In this document: positions 1-5,506 of the stretch, piece by piece
Position numbering within the stretch: position 1 is the stretch's first letter
How the letters are laid out: each line of letters starts with the position of its first letter
Source of the DNA: Ramicandelaber brevisporus
Taxonomy: Eukaryota; Kickxellomycota; Ramicandelaberales; Ramicandelaberaceae
Assembly (NCBI GenBank): GCA_025201865.1
Contig: MU602705.1
Span: forward strand, 69,819-79,843
Direction of reading: 5' to 3'
Length of the DNA: 10,025 nucleotides
Made by a program: the position numbers and the translations under genes
The notes under the pieces: model-generated
The model's input: the letters and a program-made list of their open reading frames with translations, nothing else
What the model was told of the DNA's origin: nothing
The model's database searches: none

Positions 1-488
<488 letters not shown>

Positions 489-695
489 GCAGCTCCCCTG
501 CTTCCTTGCACAGCCTGCCCACCTCTTTGCCCACCATCCCTAATTGTGTATTATACTTTAAACGCTTTATTCAATTTGCTTCCCCTCCCCTAATTGGTCC
601 GATCCGGGTGCGATTGTCTGTCGATAACGCTGAGGCTACTGATATTTTTGGAGAAAGTCTTCCCAGCAAGTTGCCCTGCATCCCACATTCTAAAA
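489..695. other. Spacer between histone H3 and the GT25 gene
   Basis: These 207 bp hold the H3 3' end and the promoter and leader of the glycosyltransferase. There is an AT-rich stretch at about 541-580, a CCAAT box in reverse orientation (ATTGG, 593-597), and a C-rich run just before it. The first ATG after the H3 stop is the one at 696. I see no AATAAA on the plus strand, no histone stem-loop and no RNA gene. Confidence 0.5.
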
Positions 696-1808
696 ATGAA
701 CACAGAGATTGGTGACCGATCGATAGCGTCCTCTGCTGCAGGTCGTCTGTCTCCCTTCCCGGCCAAGGTAGCGTCGGCCGCCCTGTTGCCTCTGCGGATC
801 CTAGTTGCCGTCGTTGCTGTGGTCTCCCTCGTTATAACTGGTCTCGTCTTGAACAGCACCACCAAAGGTGTGATTAGCAGTCCCCAGCATGACTTTGCTC
901 CACCAGTTGTAGCTCATCAGACAAACCCTCCATCAACAGCATCAACAGCATCAACAGCACCAACAGCACCAACAGCACCAGTCCACTCTCAGTCCTCGGC
1001 GGCTGCAACGATACCACATCCAAAGCCGGATCCTTTCCTCAACCTCAAGACGCTGGATGGCGCTGCATCAATCAGCCGAGATGGTACTCTCAATGTGCCC
1101 AATGTGCACATCCCTGCCAACTACACCTCATTATTCACGGACCATGTCTATGTCATCAATCTCAAGCGACGACCTGACCGACTGCACGAAATGCAGCGCA
1201 TGCTCCGATACTACCACATCCGTGCCGACTTCTTCGAGGCAACTGATGCCGAAACGTACACGCATCCACGGGAGACGACACTCAAGAGTGGACGAATTGC
1301 ATGCTGGCAGAGCCATCTTCGAATCTGGAAGGACATTGTCGATCGCAAGTATAGACATGCCTTTATCTTTGAGGATGATGCTGATATTGACGTCAACATC
1401 CACGCCAAAATGGTTCCTGTCATGCGCTATCTGCCTGAAGACTTTGACACGGCTTACATTGGCCATTGTGCACCGGAAGAGTATCAGAAGCCACTTCTGA
1501 CAACCGACTTCCCCGACCTGCACCTGTCCAAGTTCCCTGTTTGCAACCATGGATACATGGTCAGCTACAAGGGTGCAAAGAAGCTCATCCAAAAGCTGCA
1601 GGATGTCAAAGATCCATTTGATGTGGCTATTGGCTGGATGAACTGGGGTGGAGCACTCAAATCGTACAGCATGGTCCCCATTCTCGTCGCACAGCGTAGA
1701 CCAAAGAATGCAAAGTCCGATGTCGATGGATCTCTGTTTAGTGGACCAACGCTGATTCTTAACAGTGTGGCAAGACCTGCATGGGATCGCATTGATCACT
1801 TTGGATAA
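696..1808 (+). CDS. Glycosyltransferase family 25 protein, type II membrane anchored
   Basis: A 370-residue glycosyltransferase of the GT25 family, which contains bacterial LPS glycosyltransferases and eukaryotic procollagen galactosyltransferases. The sequence shows a short cytosolic tail, one hydrophobic segment at about residues 31-52, and a Thr/Ala/Pro-rich stem at 80-96 built from 9-bp repeats. The catalytic domain runs from about 150. Its family motifs are VYVINLKRRPDR (151-162), ACWQSHLRIW (202-211), the acidic metal/nucleotide-sugar motif FEDDAD (225-230), and HGYMVSYKGAKKLI (285-298). This is the layout of a Golgi or ER type II enzyme with a lumenal catalytic domain. The start at 696 is the first ATG after the H3 stop and has A at -3; the frame stays open further upstream but without an ATG. 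The sugar donor and acceptor cannot be told. A cell-wall or secreted glycoprotein target is only an inference. Confidence 0.88.
   Translation: MNTEIGDRSIASSAAGRLSPFPAKVASAALLPLRILVAVVAVVSLVITGLVLNSTTKGVISSPQHDFAPPVVAHQTNPPSTASTASTAPTAPTAPVHSQSSAAATIPHPKPDPFLNLKTLDGAASISRDGTLNVPNVHIPANYTSLFTDHVYVINLKRRPDRLHEMQRMLRYYHIRADFFEATDAETYTHPRETTLKSGRIACWQSHLRIWKDIVDRKYRHAFIFEDDADIDVNIHAKMVPVMRYLPEDFDTAYIGHCAPEEYQKPLLTTDFPDLHLSKFPVCNHGYMVSYKGAKKLIQKLQDVKDPFDVAIGWMNWGGALKSYSMVPILVAQRRPKNAKSDVDGSLFSGPTLILNSVARPAWDRIDHFG
932..981. repeat. 9-bp tandem repeat in the GT25 stem region
   Basis: About five copies of a nonamer of the form [t/c]caacagca. They encode Ser-Thr-Ala three times and then Thr-Ala-Pro, the latter arising by a single t-to-c change within the unit. 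The repeat lies between membrane anchor and catalytic domain, so copy-number change would only alter stem length. The Thr/Ser density makes it a plausible O-glycosylated stalk. Confidence 0.85.
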
Positions 1809-1820
1809 GCATTTCTGTCG

Positions 1821-1840
1821 TTTGTTTGTTTGTTTGTTTG
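1821..1840. repeat. (TTTG)5 microsatellite
   Basis: Five perfect TTTG units, followed by imperfect TCTG/TTG units to about 1853. It lies immediately after the GT25 stop and is U/G-rich in that gene's transcript, where it could serve as 3' end context. Confidence 0.85.
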
Positions 1841-1879
1841 TCTGTTGTTGTTTGCTTTACTTCTACTACAACCTCTCTT

Positions 1880-1922
1880 TCTCCTTTTCTTTCTCTTTAT
1901 CCTTATCCTTATCTTTATCCTT
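1880..1922. repeat. Pyrimidine tract with TTATCC hexamers
   Basis: The tract is mainly C and T, interrupted by A only within the hexamer units. TTATCC-like units repeat at about 1897-1922. It lies in the shared 3' region of two convergent genes and would read as a purine-rich GGATAA repeat in the uS9m transcript. Confidence 0.75.
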
Positions 1923-1982
1923 TGGTTTCTTTAATGCGTCTATACCAACATTGAAATAATGTAGAGTTATAAGTATATTTAT

Positions 1983-1988
1983 AATAAA
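1983..1988 (+). terminator. Candidate poly(A) signal for the GT25 mRNA
   Basis: A canonical AATAAA hexamer in an AT-rich block, 175 nt after the GT25 stop and only 18 nt from the end of the converging uS9m coding region. If it is used, cleavage would fall at or inside the antisense of the uS9m 3' end. Confidence 0.45.
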
Positions 1989-2005
1989 AATAATAGGAAA
2001 GCAAC

Positions 2006-3334
2006 TCACCGCTTAACCCAAGTGTAGCGCTTGCGAGCCTTGGGCTGACCAGTCTTCTTACGTTCAACCTTACGAGAATCACGGTGCAGACATCCGTGTC
2101 CCTCCAGAACATCCTTGAGAGATGGGTCGGCAGCAACGAGAGCACGGGCGACACCAAGAGCGAGAGCACCAGACTGACCGGTCCATCCACCACCTTGAAC
2201 CTTGGCAAACACATTGTACTTGCCCAGAGTGCCTGTGACTTGGAGCGGATACAGTGCATCAACAACATCGCTTGAGGTTGAGTCTTGGAAGTAGAGACCA
2301 ACTGGGGAGCCATTCACCAGGAATTCACCAGTTGGGCCATCAAGGAACGACTCGGCGTTCATATTCTTGACAGGAGCTAGACGAATGTTGGCGACGCTGG
2401 TCTTACGATAGCCGATGGCACGAGCAACGCCGTTGGTGTCAACCCAGCCAACGTGAGTGCGATCAATAATCTTGGCGGCCTTCTTGCCAGTTTCAGTCAC
2501 CTCAGAAGCGCTTGAATCAGACTCTACGGCAGAGCCGGACGAAACGTTATCAAACTTGGGCAAGAGCTCAGGCTTGATAAATTCACGCAGATAGCGACGT
2601 ACGACATCATCGCCAGATTCAGCACGGGAGTTGATGGCCAACAACTGAGTACGGTGGCTAGGCAAGTAATCGAGACGGATCATTCCAGCCAAAATCTGCA
2701 GTTTCTCAATGAGCTGATTGTACTGGCTTTCCTTAATATTTACACCAAAGCGCTCTTCAACTCTCTTTTGAGTAATAAATACATCTGCTTTGCGGATAGC
2801 CAATGGGTACAACAATGGCAAGCTGGCCAGCTGGCTCAAGTCTTCCTTGCTTTCAATCAGTTCGCTTCTTTTACGGAATTCAATATTCTCGAGTTCAGCA
2901 GCCATTTCCAGTCCAACTGGCTGCTTAATTGGCTCAAACTCCGGCTGAGAGCTAAAATCAGTCTGCACTAGTGATTTGAGAGGTCTACCTGGAATACGTG
3001 CCTGGTTCTCAATGATTAACTTATCAATTCCAACCATCAACTCGGATACTCGTGGCTGAACCGTGAAATACGCTGGCGATTCGGGTGGTGGGATGTAATC
3101 ACGCATACGCTGCTCAAATGCACTCAACTGTGGCTGCTGTTGATAGCGCTGATATGATCCACGAGCTGAAGAACCACCGGCCGCCGAGGACCGCGTTGCA
3201 GCGTTCAAGCAGACTGTAGAGGACACGATGAGACGTCTCTGACCAGCAAGAGCTGAAACTGAAGCCGAGGCCGATCTAACAATTGCAGCGTTGGAGCGCA
3301 GTCTAGCCGACTGCAGAGCAAGCGAAATCGCCAT
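2006..3334 (-). CDS. MRPS9: Mitochondrial small-subunit ribosomal protein uS9m (MRPS9)
   Basis: A 442-residue nuclear-encoded component of the mitochondrial 30S-type subunit. The first ~73 residues hold no Asp or Glu and are rich in Arg, Ser and Ala (R11, R13, R20, R33, R34), a typical matrix presequence. A long mitochondria-specific extension fills about 75-297, with a Ser/Glu-rich low-complexity linker near 270-285. The conserved uS9 domain is residues 298-442. It has GYRKTSVANIRLAP near the start, the Gly-rich GKYNVFAKVQGGGWTGQSGA in the middle, and the basic tail ending in Lys-Arg, the universal uS9 C-terminus that reaches toward P-site tRNA. The 442 residues exceed the usual lengths for fungal and animal homologues that I recall, because of the extension. 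The gene diverges from RMI1 and converges with the GT25 gene. The start at 3334 gives the presequence directly and no intron is required. Confidence 0.95.
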   Translation of the reverse strand: MAISLALQSARLRSNAAIVRSASASVSALAGQRRLIVSSTVCLNAATRSSAAGGSSARGSYQRYQQQPQLSAFEQRMRDYIPPPESPAYFTVQPRVSELMVGIDKLIIENQARIPGRPLKSLVQTDFSSQPEFEPIKQPVGLEMAAELENIEFRKRSELIESKEDLSQLASLPLLYPLAIRKADVFITQKRVEERFGVNIKESQYNQLIEKLQILAGMIRLDYLPSHRTQLLAINSRAESGDDVVRRYLREFIKPELLPKFDNVSSGSAVESDSSASEVTETGKKAAKIIDRTHVGWVDTNGVARAIGYRKTSVANIRLAPVKNMNAESFLDGPTGEFLVNGSPVGLYFQDSTSSDVVDALYPLQVTGTLGKYNVFAKVQGGGWTGQSGALALGVARALVAADPSLKDVLEGHGCLHRDSRKVERKKTGQPKARKRYTWVKR

Positions 3335-3491
3335 GAGGAACAGCTTCTTCTTCTTTTTTTTTTTACTCCAAGGATTATTTTAGAGATCAGTTTTTCACCG
3401 TCGTTCGCCGTGAAGAAGAGGAGCGAAACGTTGAGCTCGAAATCTGCCCAAAAAAAAATAAGAAAGAGAGAAAGAGAGAAAGAAAGAAAGC
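3335..3491. promoter_or_regulatory. Divergent promoter region between uS9m and RMI1
   Basis: These 157 bp must hold the promoters and 5' leaders of both divergent genes. Read toward each start codon, the last 25-45 nt are purine-rich: the minus-strand leader has a long A run with GAAGAAGAAG, and the plus-strand leader has an A run followed by GAAAGAGA units. The central part (about 3370-3445) is of mixed composition with several CG dinucleotides and the palindrome AACGTT. No clear TATA box is seen. Confidence 0.6.
3448..3490. repeat. A run and GAAA/GAGA purine repeat in the RMI1 leader
   Basis: An A/G-rich run beginning with nine or so A residues and continuing as aagaaagagagaaagagaga-type units up to 2 bp before the RMI1 start codon. 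Only one T interrupts it. It is likely a slippage-prone microsatellite within the 5' untranslated leader. Confidence 0.8.
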
Positions 3492-4665
3492 ATGTTTGTA
3501 AACACACAGGATATTGGTCATCTCCAAGCTACACTTGTCGAACGGTTTGGTGTAAGAGTGCGTCGAGCGTGGCTAGAAGCCTGTCTTGATCATATTAACT
3601 TTGCAGCAGCAGCAGCAGCAGCAGCAGTTAATCAGCCAGTTCCGCAGTCTCACGATCTTCTTGTGGCTTTAGTCGCTGAACAGCTTTTGGCCTCGGACTT
3701 GCGGATAGTTGCTGATGTAGATGATCCAGTACTGACAGCGAATGCACTTCAGAGCCACGCCCATCCACTTGGTGTATCATCGGGAAACCTAAAGTCACTC
3801 AGCAAAAAGACACCTACACTCGACCCAGCTCCTCCAGTTTTGATGGTACAAATCATGGATATTGTGGAGATTGGAGTCAGCAATACTCGTATGATTGAGG
3901 CAGAGATTGAACGACAGCAACCATGGAAACGCACCATCAACGAAGATGACATTGATGATGAGGATGGTGAAGACGGTAGCAGCAACAATAACGCGGCAAA
4001 CAGACGCAGCAACGATGCTATGGATATTGATGGCGATGAAGCTTTAGGCATACAGAAACATCAACATTCATCAACAACAATAGCAAGCTCGGCGAATGCG
4101 GTCACTGGCTCTACAGATAGTAACGGGGCTGCCAAAATACCAAGATCAATGCTCAAGCTCTTATTTACAGACGGATGCCAAGTGTTTAGTGGAATCGAAT
4201 ATCGTACATTAGCATCAGTTTCTATTGACACTCCACTTGGCTCCAAGCTGCTGCTTAGAGGCCCAATGATGCGACATGGTATTGCGCTTTTAGCTCCAGA
4301 TAACTCACTATTCTTGGGTGGCCAGATCACTCAACTTAACCAACGGAGCTTAATGGATCGTTTAAAGAAAATTGACTCGGAAACAGCAACATCCACATCC
4401 ACATCCACGTCCACATCCACGTCCACATCCACATTGACATCCACATTGACATCAACAGCGCCAAAGAATGTACAAAGGCAAGCTGCACCAGCAATAGCAA
4501 CGACGACGACGACGACGAGAAAAATAGAAGTGCCTGCGGTAAGTCATCATTTCACATCGCAAACTACAACAACGGCAGCAACAGCAATGGCAGCGGTCTC
4601 TACATCAGCACGGCAGCCCCAGCAAGAAACAGAACAAGTGTCATCTGGATGGACAATGTTTCTCG

Positions 4666-4708
<43 letters not shown>

Positions 4709-5432
4709 GCAACGGCAGCAGCAGCAGCAGCAGCAATCACTGCCACTACCTAGCAACCCAGTCAGGACTGAGATTTCCAACACCGCCACAGCCACAGCCA
4801 CGGCCACGGCCACGGCTACAACAGGCTCTGCACCAACTATGATCTCGAATGCGCTTGTACATGATGACTTCAACAGCTCGGACATTGAGAAGATGTCAGA
4901 TGTTGATGAGTTCCTACAGCCCTCGACTGGCAACCAACAGGGGAAACCTCGGCAATCAAGGCCGTCATCTTTGCATGACATCGTCACGCTTGTTCAAGGC
5001 AGCACTGTTTCATCAGTGGTCACATTGTGGGTGAATGCGCGTATTGCAGATGTGCACAGACTCAAGGCATCTGGAATGCGTCTTGAAATGACACTTGTGC
5101 TCACAGATGGTGTCACTCTGCTCAAAGTGCTCGCTACGCAGGATGTCATTTGCACTCTATCTGACCGACTCGATGCCGATCAGCTCATACGCGACGTTGC
5201 CGACTCAAGGAAGGACATTGCTAAGTTTAAGGCGATGCTGTCCGAGCTGAAGGCTATTATGCGGACCAAGACTGGCACATTTGCACTTGAATGCAGTCCG
5301 TCATCGGTCTTGTTGGCTGGCAGTGCTGCCACCACATCATCCAAGGACCTGGCCGCTTCGGAGTCTGACAATCTCCTCGTTCGAGCAGTCGAGTTCGTTT
5401 CTGCATCCGCAATCCCCACAGTAAAAGTCTAA
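3492..5432 (+). CDS. RMI1: RecQ-mediated genome instability protein 1 (RMI1), dissolvasome subunit
   Basis: A 646-residue nuclear protein expected to act with a RecQ/BLM helicase and topoisomerase III in dissolving double Holliday junctions. The N-terminal RMI1_N region covers about 1-292: a helical part with RRAWLEACLDHI (24-35) and LLASDLR (65-71), then OB fold 1 with LMVQIMDIVEIG (117-128), SMLKLLFTDGCQVFSGIEY (219-237), and PLGSKLLLRGP through LFLGGQI (248-279). An insertion of roughly 80 residues (about 132-217, acidic and Asn-rich) sits between the first strands, at the place of the topoisomerase-contacting loop. A low-complexity linker spans about 296-450 (Ser/Thr, Thr, Gln and Ala/Thr runs). 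About 497-610 looks like the C-terminal OB fold (OB2) of animal RMI1, including the strand pair around LVLTDGVTLLKVL. An eight-Ala run (38-45) interrupts the N-terminal helices. The start at 3492 places the Trp-containing helix where the family has it. The OB1 assignment is firm; OB2 is by resemblance only. Confidence 0.85.
3603..3626. repeat. (GCA)8 coding for poly-Ala in RMI1
   Basis: Eight perfect GCA units encode eight alanines inside the N-terminal helical region of RMI1. Because every codon is identical, slippage is the likely origin. It is the only simple repeat in the otherwise ordered N-terminal half of the protein. Confidence 0.9.
4389..4453. repeat. ACATCC hexanucleotide repeat in RMI1
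   Basis: About eight ACATCC units, some as ACGTCC, followed by two longer units of the form acatccacattg. They encode alternating Thr-Ser and then Thr-Leu-Thr-Ser in the disordered linker of RMI1. Confidence 0.85.
4500..4518. repeat. (ACG)n coding for poly-Thr in RMI1
   Basis: Six perfect ACG triplets encoding a run of Thr in the RMI1 linker, between the hexanucleotide repeat and the Gln tract. Confidence 0.85.
4668..4736. repeat. CAA/CAG repeat coding for poly-Gln in RMI1
   Basis: Fifteen Gln codons, nearly all CAA, then one CGG (Arg), then seven more Gln codons, nearly all CAG. The CAA-only and CAG-only halves suggest two separate expansions flanking the Arg interruption. It is the longest homopolymer-coding run in the window. 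Confidence 0.95.
4784..4818. repeat. GCCACA/GCCACG hexanucleotide repeat in RMI1
   Basis: About six hexamer units, GCCACA changing to GCCACG, encoding alternating Ala-Thr at the end of the RMI1 linker, shortly before the C-terminal folded domain. Confidence 0.9.
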
Positions 5433-5506
5433 TTCTTTCTTGCCCTTCGAGTCCGTTCCAACAGCTTCAAAGAGTCAAAGAGTCAAAGAGTCAAAGAGCC
5501 TAAACG
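5433..5506 (+). promoter_or_regulatory. Short head-to-tail spacer between RMI1 and the UPF0652 gene
   Basis: Only 74 bp separate the RMI1 stop from the next start on the same strand. The left half is T/C-rich and the right half is made of a purine-rich 8-bp tandem repeat. No AATAAA is visible, so RMI1 mRNA cleavage and the next gene's transcription start must both lie in or near this stretch, or extend into the flanking coding regions. Confidence 0.6.
5468..5499. repeat. Four-copy 8-bp tandem repeat before the UPF0652 start
   Basis: Three perfect CAAAGAGT units and a fourth ending in C, occupying 32 of the 74 spacer bases and stopping 7 bp before the ATG at 5507. It is probably within the 5' leader, where it gives another purine-rich run just before a start codon. 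Confidence 0.95.

Larger units (their letters stand above)
1809..2005. other. Convergent 3' spacer between GT25 and uS9m, with microsatellites
   Basis: These 197 bp are shared by the 3' ends of two converging genes. On the plus strand there are five TTTG units (1821-1840), then a C/T-only stretch with TTATCC hexamers (about 1880-1922), then an AT-rich block (1955-1999). The AT-rich block contains AATAAA. I see no coding potential beyond a low-complexity frame. Confidence 0.75.

Noticed and set aside
489-593. Animal-type histone mRNA 3' stem-loop.
   Set aside because: No GC-rich hexamer stem with a four-base loop is found after the H3 stop. A fungal histone mRNA is expected to be polyadenylated.
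594-695. N-terminal extension of the GT25 gene upstream of 696, with a hydrophobic segment.
   Set aside because: The frame is open but begins with TTG and contains no ATG before 696. The 696 ATG is the first after the H3 stop and gives a sensible type II anchor.
1131-1799. Long minus-strand frame of over 200 codons opposite the GT25 catalytic domain.
   Set aside because: No recognisable motif or composition of its own. The plus-strand frame carries clear GT25 motifs, so the antisense openness is a codon-bias shadow.
4547-4987. Minus-strand frame with a long cysteine run, overlapping RMI1.
   Set aside because: The cysteines are simply the antisense reading of the CAA/CAG and related repeats. 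The plus strand codes for a recognised protein.
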